A DNA stretch of 64,000 bases from Phaeosaccion multiseriatum (Eukaryota > Ochrophyta, other classes). The position numbers were made by a program, and so were the translations under genes. Where the stretch lies: contig CBCOSG010000001.1 in NCBI GenBank assembly GCA_965112735.1, positions 1 to 64,000 of the forward strand, written 5' to 3'. The notes under the pieces are model-generated. The model searched no databases. It had not been told where the DNA came from and saw only the letters and a list, made by a program, of their open reading frames with translations. Below, piece after piece: positions 9,461 to 20,324 of this stretch (within the stretch, counting starts at the first letter, position 1; the number at the start of each line of letters is the position of its first letter).

Positions 9461-11451
9461 TTATGAAAAGGACCTTCGGGGTTCTAAACTCAGGTTTAAA
9501 ACCGATAGAACTCCAGCTAAGATTCCTTCCCAACCCCACATGGGTAAAAAAAATCCCCATACACAACCTCCAAGAATAAGCAAACCTGCATGATACACTA
9601 AACCTGACTGATTTTGCTGAAGTTCGGTACTTAGGTGCTGGGTAAATTGAGCTATTCCCTTAGGTCCGAGAATTTGAAACAATCCCCGGTCCAAAGCTTT
9701 ATAAGTCAACTTATAAGCCCACTCCATTCCGCCTTGGCTCAGACTTTGATTATAAAGCTTGTCAAAGAACCATTTTCGGTTTAGAAAGGTATAGACGAAA
9801 ATGTTTTTCATCTTCTGCTTATAGAGCATTGGACTGCAGTAAGCGTACAAATAAAAAGACAGACCAAAGCCGCTGAGGCTAAGGATTACCGGGAGAAGTT
9901 TGGGAAAAATGGGTAAAAATTCCCCGTCAATAACCGAGTAATTTTGAGGAAGATAAAATAGAGCATTACCAAAGAAGTCACTACCAATTCCAATTACACA
10001 ATCCTTTGCGACAAAGCCTAGGAAAAGACTTGGAATAGCTAAAACTCCTAAAGGAAGGCTCATTTTCCAACCGGGCTCATGAGCTCCCATAAGAACTACT
10101 TTGGACCCCATAGGCTCTGCCAAAAAAGTTAAAAAAAGCAAGCGCATTGAGTAAAAAGCCGTACAAAAAGCGGCTCCACAGCCCAGTATGTAAGCAAAAT
10201 ATCCTTGAGCGTCACATCTGGCGTAAGCTACTTCTAAGATAACATCTTTAGAATAGAAACCCGTCAGATAAGGAAAACCCATTAGGGACAGTGACCCGAT
10301 CAACATCATGGCGTAAGTGAAAGGCAGAAGGCGCCGAAGACCTCCCATCTTTCGCATATCCTGCTCATTATTAATACCATGAATAACGGAACCAGCCCCT
10401 AAAAAAGTAAAGCTTTAAAAAAGCCGTGATTAACCAAATGAAAAACGCCTACTCCGTAATTAGAAAGACCGCAAGCAAAAATCATATAGCCTAACTGGCT
10501 ACAGGTGGAGTAAGCAATCACCCTCTTCATGTCATTTTGCACTAGAGCAGTGGTGGCGGCAAAAAAACTGGTGCTCGCTCCTGCAAAACTTATTAAACTT
10601 AAGGCTTGAGGAGCGTACTCTAATAAGCCAGAGCACCTGCTTAAAAGAAAAACTCCCGCCGTTACCATAGTAGCGGCGTGAATTAAGGCGGACACCGGAG
10701 TAGGTCCCTCCATGGCATCGGGCAACCAGGTATGGAGGCCTAATTGAGCCGATTTTCCCATAGCTCCTATAAAGAGAAGGACACCAATAAGATTGGTCTT
10801 TTGCACAGAAAATCCTAAAAACAAGGCAGTCTCTTCCCATTGGTAAGGTACGCTAGCAAAAAAGCTCGTATACTCCATTGTTTGAAAGTATAAGAAAGTT
10901 GCAAAGATTCCTAATCCTAAACCTAAGTCTCCAATGCGGTTAAGAACCATAGCTTTTATGGCGGCTTTATTAGCCTGAATTCTGGTATACCAGAAGTTGA
11001 TTAGAAGATAAGAACAAAGCCCTACCCCCTCCCAACCCACGAACATCTGTAAGAAATTGTCTCCGGTAATTAAGATTACCATAAAAAAGGTAAACAGACT
11101 AAGATAGGCCATAAAACGAGAGAGATGAGGGTCGTTTTCCATATACTCTGTAGAATACAAATGTACCAAGAAAGATACAAAACTTACCAATACTACCATA
11201 AGACAACTAAGGCTGTCAAAAGTTACGCACCAGTTGGCATGGAAAAGATCCGTGTGTACCCAAGATGCAACTTGAAGCACCAAAGGACTTCCTCCCATAC
11301 CAACTTCATAAAAACATAATAAACTGAGAGCCATACTACCTCCCATGCAGACAGTGGTAATCCAGGAAGCACCTTTACCTCCTATAAAGTTTCCCAAACT
11401 TGAGCTGCTTAAGAAACCGAACCAAGGAAGACCGACTATATTTAGATACAC
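9461..11451 (-). CDS. nad5: NADH dehydrogenase subunit 5, with one frameshift
   Basis: The largest proton-pumping subunit of complex I. Two frames together give a full-length product of about 663 aa. The first half has [40 protein letters not shown] and [10 protein letters not shown]. The second continues with [20 protein letters not shown] and YSKDVILE. The break is at a run of six A (plus strand 10401-10406): a seventh base would restore KALLFLGAG. The start is probably GTG at 11451 ([10 protein letters not shown]), because the frame upstream runs into trnS(UGA) and no nearby ATG gives the family N-terminus. Confidence 0.93.
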
Positions 11452-11473
11452 GACTAAAGATTTTTCCTTAATT

Positions 11474-11556
11474 AGGATAAGGTGGGATTCGAACCCACGG
11501 TACCTCGGTACTTCAGCTTTCAAAACTGACATCTTCAACCCCTCGATCACTTATCC
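11474..11556 (-). tRNA. trnS: tRNA-Ser (UGA)
   Basis: Class II tRNA on the minus strand with a long variable arm, anticodon loop TTTGAAA (TGA) and acceptor GGATAAG/CTTATCC. First of ten tRNAs in a row. Confidence 0.93.
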
Positions 11557-11558
11557 AG

Positions 11559-11632
11559 GGCGAAGAACGGGACTTGAACCCGCGACATTCAGAACCACAA
11601 ACTGATACTCTAACCAACTGAGCTATCCTCGC
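11559..11632 (-). tRNA. trnH: tRNA-His (GUG)
   Basis: Anticodon loop TTGTGGT on a TCAGT/TCTGA stem. Discriminator C, and a preceding G at position -1 is encoded, both typical of tRNA-His. Confidence 0.94.
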
Positions 11633-11636
11633 CTTA

Positions 11637-11708
11637 TGGAGATAGAGGGATTCGAACCCACAGCCTTATGCTTGCAAAGCATACTGTCTACCATTGACAT
11701 ATACCCCC
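11637..11708 (-). tRNA. trnA: tRNA-Ala (UGC)
   Basis: Anticodon loop TTTGCAA (TGC) on a TATGC/GCATA stem. Acceptor GGGGGTA/TATCTCC with wobbles, discriminator A. The D-arm is short (tatgtcaatgg). Confidence 0.9.
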
Positions 11709-11710
11709 TT

Positions 11711-11782
11711 CGAGAAAGACGGGATTTGAACCCGCGACTTTCGGCGTGACAGGCTGACACTCTACCACTGAGTTACTTCCTC
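11711..11782 (-). tRNA. trnD: tRNA-Asp (GUC)
   Basis: Anticodon loop CTGTCAC (GTC) with one A-C mismatch in the anticodon stem. Acceptor GAGGAAG/CTTTCTC and discriminator G fit Asp. Confidence 0.92.
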
Positions 11783-11794
11783 GATTTTTGAGCT

Positions 11795-11866
11795 TACCCT
11801 CTATGAGAATTGAACTCATATCTTCATCGTGAAAGGATGACGTCCTAACCATTAGACGAAGAGGGC
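11795..11866 (-). tRNA. trnE: tRNA-Glu (UUC)
   Basis: Anticodon loop CTTTCAC (TTC) on a TCATC/GATGA stem. Acceptor GCCCTCT/AGAGGGT. Confidence 0.94.
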
Positions 11867-11867
11867 T

Positions 11868-11939
11868 TGTCCAAAGATGGATTTGAACCACCGACACAAG
11901 GATTTTCAGTCCTATGCTCTACCCCTGAGCTATTTAGAC
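11868..11939 (-). tRNA. trnF: tRNA-Phe (GAA)
   Basis: Anticodon loop CTGAAAA (GAA), acceptor GTCTAAA/TTTGGAC, discriminator A, T-loop TTCAAAT. Confidence 0.94.
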
Positions 11940-11940
11940 T

Positions 11941-12013
11941 TAGCGGAGAAGGGATTTGAACCCCTGATCTGTGGATTATGAGTCCAATATTCTCACCCCT
12001 GAACTACTCCGCT
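11941..12013 (-). tRNA. trnM: tRNA with CAU anticodon (elongator Met or Ile-lysidine), copy 1
   Basis: Anticodon loop CTCATAA. Acceptor AGCGGAG/CTCCGCT is perfectly paired, and the D-arm GTTCAGGGGT resembles elongator Met. A sister CAU tRNA lies at 12198-12269. One of the pair may decode AUA after lysidine modification; the sequence alone does not say which. Confidence 0.85.
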
Positions 12014-12016
12014 TTA

Positions 12017-12105
12017 TGAAGAGGATGGGATTCGAACCCATGATATAAAAATATCTACATATTGATTTAGCAAACCAACGCTTTCAGCCCCTCAGCCACC
12101 TCTTC
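12017..12105 (-). tRNA. trnS: tRNA-Ser (GCU)
   Basis: Class II tRNA with a long variable arm. Anticodon loop TTGCTAA (GCT) and perfect acceptor GAAGAGG/CCTCTTC. Confidence 0.93.
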
Positions 12106-12110
12106 TGGAA

Positions 12111-12182
12111 TGAGTAATGACGGATTCGAACCGCCAACCTCTTAGGTGTAAGCTAAGCAGTCTACCATTGACATAATCACTC
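12111..12182 (-). tRNA. trnV: tRNA-Val (UAC)
   Basis: Anticodon loop CTTACAC (TAC) on perfect stem CTTAG/CTAAG. Acceptor GAGTGAT/ATTACTC, discriminator A. Confidence 0.93.
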
Positions 12183-12197
12183 TTGATTTGATATATT

Positions 12198-12269
12198 TAG
12201 CGAAAAAGGGATTTGAACCCTTGGCCTTCGGATTATGAGTCCAACATTCTACCCCTGAACTATCTCGCC
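12198..12269 (-). tRNA. trnM: tRNA with CAU anticodon (elongator Met or Ile-lysidine), copy 2
   Basis: Anticodon loop CTCATAA on TTGGA/TCCGA, acceptor GGCGAGA/TTTCGCT. Similar in sequence to the CAU tRNA at 11941-12013, two genes away, and probably an old duplicate of it. Confidence 0.85.
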
Positions 12270-12281
12270 TTCAAAATAGAA

Positions 12282-13736
12282 CTATGCAGAAAACCAGTAA
12301 GTGGTCAACTTATAGGTAGCTAGCAAGCCTAAATTTGGCCGGAGGAAGAAAAAGACCAAAAGACTAAGACTGAGACTGAACACCCAAGCCTCCGCCTGAT
12401 TTACATCTAAACAGCAAGATCGACTCTTTACTGCAAAACGGTTTTGGGTATCCAGAACCAAAAGTTTAATCATTCGTAAGTAGTAAAAGGCACTGGCAAG
12501 AGAAACAAAAACCAAACAAAGTGCGAAAATTACCATTTGTTGGTCGACTACTGCCTTTAGAACTAAAAATTTGGCAAAAAATCCTGCAAAAGGTGGAATG
12601 CCTGCTAAAGAAAACCATACTAGACTCAATCCTAAACCGAACAAGGGTTTTCCGAGACTAAGATCTACCATAGAAGATAGATCAAGTTGACGGTTTTCTT
12701 TTCGACTTCCCCACAGCATAAGACCTCCCCACATTAAAAGACTGCTTAGGATGTAAACTCCTAAATAAAATAGGCAGACGTAAGCGTTCTGTAATTCTAA
12801 ACCTCCAAGAATACCTAAAAAAAGATAACCCCCATGCCCAATGCCACTAAATACTAGCAAGCGTTTTAGGGACTTTTGCTTGTATCCACCAAAACCGCCA
12901 ATGATGACGGACATTAAGGCGACCCAAGTTAAGAGAATGCCCCATTCGAAGCTCATAGAATAAAAACTGGCGTAAAGTAGCTTAATAAGAAAAAGAAGAA
13001 CTCCAAATTTTGGGACCGTAACGAAAAAAAGACTTACGCTTGCCGGACTTCCTTCATATACGTCCAAAGCCCACATATGAAAAGGAGCTACTCCTAATTT
13101 GAACAGGAGACCAAACAATACAAAATATAACCCCATTTGGCTAAAATTGGAAGCCCCAGCACTCAGACTCTGACCCAAATCTGCAAAGCACAAACTGCCA
13201 GCGGATCCATATAAGATACAGATTCCTAGAGCCAATAATCCAGAAGCAATTCCTCCCAAGATAAAATATTTTAAACCCGCTTCTGTGGAAAACACAGATT
13301 TTCGTCGAAAGCTTGCTAAAGCGTATAAACTCAAGCTCTGTAACTCAATTCCCAAGTAGAAGCTCAGGAAGTTTTCGGAAACAAGGATTAGGCACAGACC
13401 TAAGCAAGCAAGCAAACACAATAAATTGTATTCAAAAGCATGTATTTGACGTGCGTGTAGGTAAGTAGGAGCTAAAATGAAACATAGTGCACAGCAAAGA
13501 ATTAAACCCATTTTAAGTAGGGATAAAGACTCTAAATCTACACTCGGACATAAGCTGTCTCCATGATTAAAACTAAGTTTTGCAGCCCAAGCCAAAACCA
13601 GTATACTTAAGTGTCGAAATTCCCACACCAGAGTATGAGAGGAACAAAGACCACCACTAATTAATTGGTGACACCCGTAAATACTTAGGTACAGGACACA
13701 ATTAGCCAAATAAATCTCAGTTATCCAAAAATGCAT
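12282..13736 (-). CDS. nad2: NADH dehydrogenase subunit 2
   Basis: Antiporter-like membrane subunit of complex I, 484 aa. Family features include NFLSFYLGIELQSLSLYALA, GLLFKLGVAPFHMWALDVYEG, FSGIGHGGYLFLG and LAGIPPFAGFFAKFLVLKA. Start is ATG at 13736. It is first in the long minus-strand unit and diverges from cox1 across 86 bp, so that gap probably holds promoters for both. Confidence 0.96.
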   Translation of the reverse strand: MHFWITEIYLANCVLYLSIYGCHQLISGGLCSSHTLVWEFRHLSILVLAWAAKLSFNHGDSLCPSVDLESLSLLKMGLILCCALCFILAPTYLHARQIHAFEYNLLCLLACLGLCLILVSENFLSFYLGIELQSLSLYALASFRRKSVFSTEAGLKYFILGGIASGLLALGICILYGSAGSLCFADLGQSLSAGASNFSQMGLYFVLFGLLFKLGVAPFHMWALDVYEGSPASVSLFFVTVPKFGVLLFLIKLLYASFYSMSFEWGILLTWVALMSVIIGGFGGYKQKSLKRLLVFSGIGHGGYLFLGILGGLELQNAYVCLFYLGVYILSSLLMWGGLMLWGSRKENRQLDLSSMVDLSLGKPLFGLGLSLVWFSLAGIPPFAGFFAKFLVLKAVVDQQMVIFALCLVFVSLASAFYYLRMIKLLVLDTQNRFAVKSRSCCLDVNQAEAWVFSLSLSLLVFFFLRPNLGLLATYKLTTYWFSA

Positions 13737-15316
<1,580 letters not shown>

Positions 15317-15368
15317 ATTTTTGGTCTAGGTCGTGCTAATAAAAAATGAATTTTTTAATATCCGGGAC

Positions 15369-16163
15369 TCAGGAACCCCACCAGTATACACAGACAAATA
15401 GAAATAACCACACTACATCTACAAAATGCCAATACCAACTGGCAGCTTCAAAACCTAAGTGATGCTGGCGGCTAAAATGCCCCATGGCAAAGCGGAACAG
15501 GCAGATTGTAAGAAAAATACTCCCTATAATAACATGGAATCCATGGAAGCCTGTGCTTAAATAAAATACAGATCCAAAAATTCCATCGGACATAGCAAAG
15601 CCTAAATTCATATACTCAAAGGCTTGCAAGGCCGTAAAGATTACAGCCAATCCGATACATGTACTTAATCCCCATAAGGCTGATCTTTGGCCTCCAAGAA
15701 GAAGACTATGGTGAGACCAAGTTAAAAAAAAACCAGAGGTTAAAAGAATAGCTGTGTTTAGCAAGGGTACCCCCCAAGGATTTATAACTTCTACACCTAC
15801 AGGAGGCCAAACCCCGCCGATCTCCACTACTGGAGATAAACTCGAATGAAAGAAAGCCCAAAAAAAGGCTACGAAAAACATAAGCTCAGAAACAATAAAG
15901 AGTACAACACCCATTCGCAGATTTGCTTGAACTGCGGTGGTATGTCGGCCTTCTAAGCTTCCTTCCCGAACTACGTCTCCCCACCAAGCAAACACACAAA
16001 GAAGAAGGCTAAGAACTCCCACTTCAATTAAAAACCATCCACTTTCATACTGGTGCATGTACATTACCAGCCCAAAAGTCAAATTTAGGCTTCCAAAGGC
16101 TGTGGTTAGCGGCCAGGGACTCGGGTCAACTAAATGGAAAGGATGTCGATGATTTTGTATCAT
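15369..16163 (-). CDS. cox3: cytochrome c oxidase subunit 3
   Basis: Complex IV membrane subunit, 264 aa with seven helices. It starts HPFHLVDPSPWPL and has FFWAFFHSSL, GFHGFHVIIG, FSRQHHLGFEAASWYWHFVD and VWLFLFVCVYWWG, all characteristic. Start is ATG at 16163. It is the last gene of the rps13-rps11-cox3 unit. Confidence 0.98.
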   Translation of the reverse strand: MIQNHRHPFHLVDPSPWPLTTAFGSLNLTFGLVMYMHQYESGWFLIEVGVLSLLLCVFAWWGDVVREGSLEGRHTTAVQANLRMGVVLFIVSELMFFVAFFWAFFHSSLSPVVEIGGVWPPVGVEVINPWGVPLLNTAILLTSGFFLTWSHHSLLLGGQRSALWGLSTCIGLAVIFTALQAFEYMNLGFAMSDGIFGSVFYLSTGFHGFHVIIGSIFLTICLFRFAMGHFSRQHHLGFEAASWYWHFVDVVWLFLFVCVYWWGS

Positions 16164-16288
16164 AGATTAAAAAACAGGTAAAAAAGTTTACATAGAATAA
16201 AATAAGTTTTAAACTTATAAAAAAATTGTATACAATTTTCAATACAAACTTATTAGGTTTTTGGCTATTTTCTTCGAAAGTTTTAGGT
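16164..16288. other. AT-rich spacer with two palindromes between rps11 and cox3
   Basis: Near 16200 lie two adjacent palindromes, ataagttttaaacttat and aaattgtatacaattt. They could form stem-loops in the rps11-cox3 transcript and act in processing. No gene is seen. Confidence 0.55.
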
Positions 16289-16684
16289 CTAAAGATCACG
16301 TCGACGCCTCTTACGGCGAATTTGCTTTTTAGTTCGGCAACCATTATGAGGATAATTAGTTTTTTCCCAGCCCACCTCAAAGGTTTTAGTCTTTTTTCCT
16401 TTTCGCAAAAGTTGTAACACTTTCTTACGACTTTTATTAAAACCCTCTACATGAAGACGTAGTTTACAAACCTTTCTTTGTTGTAAGATTTGTAAAAAAT
16501 GTTTGGTATGTATTTCACTGGCATATGAAGTCCTTCGGGTAGCTTTGGTAAAGCCTACACATCCATTGGAGGTGGCACAAACAAGAGATTTTGATTTGTT
16601 ATAAAAGGTGAATAGAGTATTACGACGACCTAAGCTGAGGTGAAGGATACCTGCTTCAGTAAAGATTTTTGTAGGAGTTTGCAT
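16289..16684 (-). CDS. rps11: ribosomal protein S11 (uS11)
   Basis: Small-subunit protein, 131 aa from the ATG at 16684. The uS11 fold shows as GILHLSLGRRNTLFTF, a GCVGFTKATRRTSYASE stretch, RLHVEGFNKSRKKVL and the C-terminal PHNGCRTKKQIRRKRRRRDL. The frame is open upstream to a TTG overlapping rps13, but the ATG gives the normal length. Directly downstream of rps13, as in bacterial operons. Confidence 0.92.
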   Translation of the reverse strand: MQTPTKIFTEAGILHLSLGRRNTLFTFYNKSKSLVCATSNGCVGFTKATRRTSYASEIHTKHFLQILQQRKVCKLRLHVEGFNKSRKKVLQLLRKGKKTKTFEVGWEKTNYPHNGCRTKKQIRRKRRRRDL

Positions 16685-16692
16685 CAAAAGGC

Positions 16693-17049
16693 TCAAGTCT
16701 TCGATTTATGACTTTTTGCTGTTCTAGCGTTGGCGTGAGTTCTTTGACCTCGTGTTGGCAGAGACTGCCCGTGACGTATTCCTCTATAGCAACGAATTTC
16801 TTTTAAACTTGTAAGTTTCTCAAATCTTTGCTGACGTAAAAAACTATTAGTTTTCCAAAATACAATCTTCATCATATGTTGAAGTTTGGTTTGATGTAGC
16901 GGACTAAGAAAAGTGCAAAAGGTAGTAGGCTTCATACCTAAATATTTACCTATTAAGTCCGCTCTAAATTTTCCCAAACCGTAAACCTGAGTGAGAGCCT
17001 GGCGAAAATTGAGAGAAGGTTCGGCGTAGATTCCCCATAGGTAAAGCAT
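16693..17049 (-). CDS. rps13: ribosomal protein S13 (uS13)
   Basis: Small-subunit head protein, 118 aa, normal length. Features are LYLWGIYAEPSLNFRQALTQ with YGLGKFRADLI (helix-turn-helix part) and the C-terminal RCYRGIRHGQSLPTRGQRTHANARTAKS. Start is ATG at 17049. It diverges from rpl16 across 48 bp. Confidence 0.95.
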   Translation of the reverse strand: MLYLWGIYAEPSLNFRQALTQVYGLGKFRADLIGKYLGMKPTTFCTFLSPLHQTKLQHMMKIVFWKTNSFLRQQRFEKLTSLKEIRCYRGIRHGQSLPTRGQRTHANARTAKSHKSKT

Positions 17050-17097
17050 AAAGAATTAATTTTTACTATTTTGACTTTGTCTTTGTATAAAAGTTCT

Positions 17098-17481
17098 ATG
17101 TATTCTACCAAATTTCTTAAACCCCACAAGCCTAAACTTCCTTCTCTTTCTATCTTTCGAGGGCAAAAAGGAAGATTTGCACTACAATCTTTAAGCACGG
17201 GAACAATTAGTACCAGACAGATGGAAGCTTGCAGACAAAATATAAATCGGCGCTTGAGACGTAAAGGGCAAATTGTGATTCATGGTTTCGCCGATCGTGG
17301 GCGAAGCCAAAAACCTTGTGAAGTTCGTATGGGTAAGGGTAAAGGAAAAATAGATCATTATGAAATGATGGTGTCTCCCGGAAAACTTATCCTTGAAATT
17401 GTGGGAATTTCTGAAAATTTAAGCCGGTATGCTCTTCAAGGAGGAGCTACTAAGCTTGGGGTTGCCACCAAAATTGTTTAA
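17098..17481 (+). CDS. rpl16: ribosomal protein L16 (uL16)
   Basis: Large-subunit protein near the peptidyl-transferase centre, 127 aa. Recognised by HKPKLPSLSIFRGQKGRFAL, ARQ-like ISTRQMEACRQNINRRLRRKG, and the conserved RMGKGKGKIDHYEMMVSPGK. I take ATG 17098; the frame also opens at a TTG 27 bp earlier. It starts the short plus-strand unit rpl16-orf162-orf158. Confidence 0.94.
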   Translation: MYSTKFLKPHKPKLPSLSIFRGQKGRFALQSLSTGTISTRQMEACRQNINRRLRRKGQIVIHGFADRGRSQKPCEVRMGKGKGKIDHYEMMVSPGKLILEIVGISENLSRYALQGGATKLGVATKIV

Positions 17482-17484
17482 TCC

Positions 17485-17973
17485 ATGAAAAAACATTCTA
17501 CCTATTTTGATTTCTCTCAGATGAAAGAAAACCATCAGTGCGGCCAATCTTTGATTTTTTATCCTCTTCCTAGTAAAAATTTGGATCTTGGATGGGTAAA
17601 CAAAGTTTTGTTCGGTGCGAAATTCTTAGGACGTGGAAAATTTTGGGTGTACACTTTTCTTTCTAATCCATTATTTTATTTTGGACATACTTCTTGTGTC
17701 AGTCTATCTGAAATTTGTAAGGATAGCCGCCAAAATACAAATTTTTTTGGGTATAGATCAAAAGTAAAAAGTGAAAAAGATTTCTCTTGGGACTATTATA
17801 TTTACCAAGGACGACTTCTTTATTTTTGTACTATGAAAAAAAAGAAAAAATATTATTTTCAGCCTGATTTAGAAGTGAGATTATGCTCCTCTATTTTTCG
17901 AAAAGAAAAACTTTGGAGGTATGGAGCCATCAATACAAATTTACATGTTTTAGGTGTAAAAAAGGAAGTCTAA
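17485..17973 (+). CDS. orf162: orf162, unidentified
   Basis: An intact 162-codon frame starting with ATG three bases after the rpl16 stop, which strongly suggests co-transcription. The protein is basic and rich in Lys, Phe and Tyr, with a KKKKKYYF run near residue 118 and no convincing membrane helix. In bacterial ribosomal operons rpl29 or rps17 would follow rpl16, but I see no signature of either. It may be a fast-evolving ribosomal protein. Function not assigned. Confidence 0.65.
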   Translation: MKKHSTYFDFSQMKENHQCGQSLIFYPLPSKNLDLGWVNKVLFGAKFLGRGKFWVYTFLSNPLFYFGHTSCVSLSEICKDSRQNTNFFGYRSKVKSEKDFSWDYYIYQGRLLYFCTMKKKKKYYFQPDLEVRLCSSIFRKEKLWRYGAINTNLHVLGVKKEV

Positions 17974-17986
17974 GACCAAGCTTAGT

Positions 17987-18094
17987 ATGTTTACCAAAGT
18001 CAAAGTTCGGGGAATTCACAACAATTATCGATTTTTGCCTGGTAATTCGAGGTTCAAAGTTGTATTGGGTTTAAAACAATTTTCGAAGCTATAA
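17987..18094 (+). CDS. possible 35-aa small ORF
   Basis: An ATG-started frame between orf162 and orf158 encodes a basic peptide beginning MFTKVKVRGIHNNYRF. I recognise no family. It could be a small ribosomal protein, or chance in a 240-bp spacer. Confidence 0.2.
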   Translation: MFTKVKVRGIHNNYRFLPGNSRFKVVLGLKQFSKL

Positions 18095-18212
18095 ATAGTA
18101 CTAAAACTTAAATAGGGTTAGTACGGAAGAAACTTAGGTCTTTTTAACTTTATATGCAGTAACGAAAGTCGACTTTTCAAAGTTTTTTATTGATATAGTT
18201 TACTATTTTAAT

Positions 18213-18689
18213 ATGAAAAAAGAATCGATGGAATTAGTTCTTCGTATCCACAAAATATTGCAACAACAAAATTCCTTCGCTTTTTATCAACCTTGGGTAG
18301 GGGTACAAAGACATTGTTTAGTCGAACTAAAAAATCGGGGCTTAGAGTATTATCGCACTAAGGACGAGTTAGATCTGAAAATTCCTGGACTGAATCTAGT
18401 TATCTATGGAAAAAAGGAGCAAAGTTTCGAAGTGTTTTTAACCAAACTTCAAAGCCTTTCAACTGCGAAGGGCTTTGTCCTTCTCGGAATTCACCAAAAA
18501 GGAAATATTTACTCCCCTCATATACTGAAATACCTTCCGGTAGAAAAGAGGATTTTTTTCAAAGACTTACAAAAGCTTAATTTAATAATAGGACGAAATT
18601 TTCGGCTTTTTGAAGTGAAACCTTTTTTTTATTTTTCTCATTCGTGGAGATCTTCAATCAATCTTTTTTTATTGAGTAAAGCTTGTTAG
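18213..18689 (+). CDS. orf158: orf158, unidentified; weakly resembles ribosomal protein L10
   Basis: An intact ATG frame of 158 codons encoding a basic soluble protein. The order VELKNRGLEYYRTKDELDL, IPGLNLVIYG, FLTKLQSLSTAKGFVLLG and IYSPHILKYLP recalls the L10 pattern of short alternating helices and strands. I infer this by eye and give it low weight. It ends the rpl16-orf162-orf158 unit and converges on nad4L. Confidence 0.6.
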   Translation: MKKESMELVLRIHKILQQQNSFAFYQPWVGVQRHCLVELKNRGLEYYRTKDELDLKIPGLNLVIYGKKEQSFEVFLTKLQSLSTAKGFVLLGIHQKGNIYSPHILKYLPVEKRIFFKDLQKLNLIIGRNFRLFEVKPFFYFSHSWRSSINLFLLSKAC

Positions 18690-18757
18690 GCTCACGACTC
18701 GATCAAATAAGCTTTTGCGCCTGAAATTAAAACTTTAACAAATTTTAGCTGTTCAAA

Positions 18758-19060
18758 CTAACCCCGTAGAAGATAAGCTTTTCGAATGCTAATGTGGCCC
18801 CGAACACGGTAATAGGCCACGAGAATTCCTAGACCAAGGGCTGATTCCCCTGTGGAAACCGCAATGATAAAAAGAGAGAAAACTTGACCTAGGCTATCAT
18901 CAAGACTGGCGGAGAATAAAATAAAATTAAGATTTACACAAAGTAAAATCATCTCAATACACATAAGAAGAATAAGAATGTTAGTGCGATTCACTAAAAT
19001 TCCCAAAAGACCCAAACTAAAGAGTAAAGTACTTAAAACAAATACGGGGGAAATCCACAC
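18758..19060 (-). CDS. nad4L: NADH dehydrogenase subunit 4L
   Basis: Small complex I membrane subunit, 100 aa, the standard length, with three helices. The conserved acidic residues are in [17 protein letters not shown] and [14 protein letters not shown]-like [15 protein letters not shown]. The only start giving a full first helix is GTG at 19060 (MWISPVFV); no in-frame ATG lies just upstream. It diverges from nad7. Confidence 0.94.
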   Translation of the reverse strand: MWISPVFVLSTLLFSLGLLGILVNRTNILILLMCIEMILLCVNLNFILFSASLDDSLGQVFSLFIIAVSTGESALGLGILVAYYRVRGHISIRKAYLLRG

Positions 19061-19112
19061 GTTAACTAATAAAATACAAAAGTCTTATAAAAAACTCGAT
19101 TTCCAAAAAAGT

Positions 19113-20309
19113 ATGAATTTAAAAAAAAGTGAGCTAGGACGTAAAGTAATGAACTTTAGCATTAATTTTGGGCCCCAGCACCCGGCTGCCCACGGAGTAC
19201 TTCGTTTAGTTTTAGAGCTGAAAGGAGAAAGCCTTCAGCACGCTGATCCTCATATTGGGCTCCTTCACCGAGGCACAGAAAAGCTTATTGAGTATAAAAC
19301 TTATCTGCAAGCTTTGCCTTATTTGGATCGTCTGGATTATGTTTCGATGATGTGCCAAGAGCATACCTATTCTTTAGCCGTAGAAAACTTATTTCATACG
19401 CAGGTTCCTTCTAGGGCTCAGTATATCCGAGTTCTATTTGGAGAAATTACCCGTATTCTTAATCATCTTTTGGCCGTAGGCTGTCACGCAATGGATGTAG
19501 GGGCAATGACCCCTTTTCTTTGGGGATTCGAAGAACGAGAAAAACTTATGGAATTTTATGATCGGGTTTGCGGAGCCCGTATGCATGCAGCTTACGTTCG
19601 GCCCGGAGGCGTAAGCCAAGACCTACCTCAAGGACTTTTAGATGACATCTATGTTTTTGCTCAGCAGTTCAGTCTTCGTATCGATGAGATGGAGGAAATG
19701 TTGACCACGAACCGGATTTGGAAACAACGTTTAGTGAACGTAGGACGAATCTCCGCTCAAGAAGCGGAAACTTGGGGATACTCGGGAGTTATGCTTCGAG
19801 GATGTGGGGTCGATTGGGATTTACGTAAGACTCAACCTTATGAGGTTTACAATGACTTAAGTTTTGAAGTTCCGCTAGGAAAAAACGGTGACTGTTATGA
19901 CCGGTACCTTTTACGTATGGAAGAAATGCGTCAGAGCTTAAGTCTTATTTATCAGTGCTTAAATAGATTGCCTGCTGGACCGGTAAAGACCCAAGATGGA
20001 AAAATGAATCTTCCTAGCCGTGCTGATTTAAAGCATTCTATGGAGGCGGTTATTCACCATTTTAAACTATGTACAGAGGGTTTTGAAGTGCCTTTAGGTC
20101 AAACTTATACGGCTACTGAAGCCCCTAAAGGCGAATTTGGTGTCTATTTGATTTCAGATGGAAGTAGTAAGCCTTACCGCTGCAAAATCAAGGCACCAGG
20201 GTTTGCTCATCTGCAAAGTTTGGATTTTATGTGCAAAAATCATATGATTGCAGACGTGGTTACAGTAATCGGTACTCAGGATATTGTATTTGGTGAGATT
20301 GATCGATAA
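19113..20309 (+). CDS. nad7: NADH dehydrogenase subunit 7 (49-kDa)
   Basis: Complex I peripheral-arm subunit lining the quinone pocket, 398 aa from the ATG at 19113, the family's normal length. Features are [54 protein letters not shown] and [20 protein letters not shown]. The frame is open further upstream, but that part overlaps nad4L on the other strand. First gene of a long plus-strand unit through cob into the inverted repeat. Confidence 0.96.
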   Translation: MNLKKSELGRKVMNFSINFGPQHPAAHGVLRLVLELKGESLQHADPHIGLLHRGTEKLIEYKTYLQALPYLDRLDYVSMMCQEHTYSLAVENLFHTQVPSRAQYIRVLFGEITRILNHLLAVGCHAMDVGAMTPFLWGFEEREKLMEFYDRVCGARMHAAYVRPGGVSQDLPQGLLDDIYVFAQQFSLRIDEMEEMLTTNRIWKQRLVNVGRISAQEAETWGYSGVMLRGCGVDWDLRKTQPYEVYNDLSFEVPLGKNGDCYDRYLLRMEEMRQSLSLIYQCLNRLPAGPVKTQDGKMNLPSRADLKHSMEAVIHHFKLCTEGFEVPLGQTYTATEAPKGEFGVYLISDGSSKPYRCKIKAPGFAHLQSLDFMCKNHMIADVVTVIGTQDIVFGEIDR

Positions 20310-20324
20310 AAAACTAGAATTCCT

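Noticed and set aside
18679-18700. Sequence gcttgttaggctcacgact after orf158 resembling the trnM anticodon arm
   Set aside because: About 17 of 20 bases match, but the anticodon is changed, no other tRNA part is present and it overlaps the orf158 stop. It may be a further fragment, but is too short to call.
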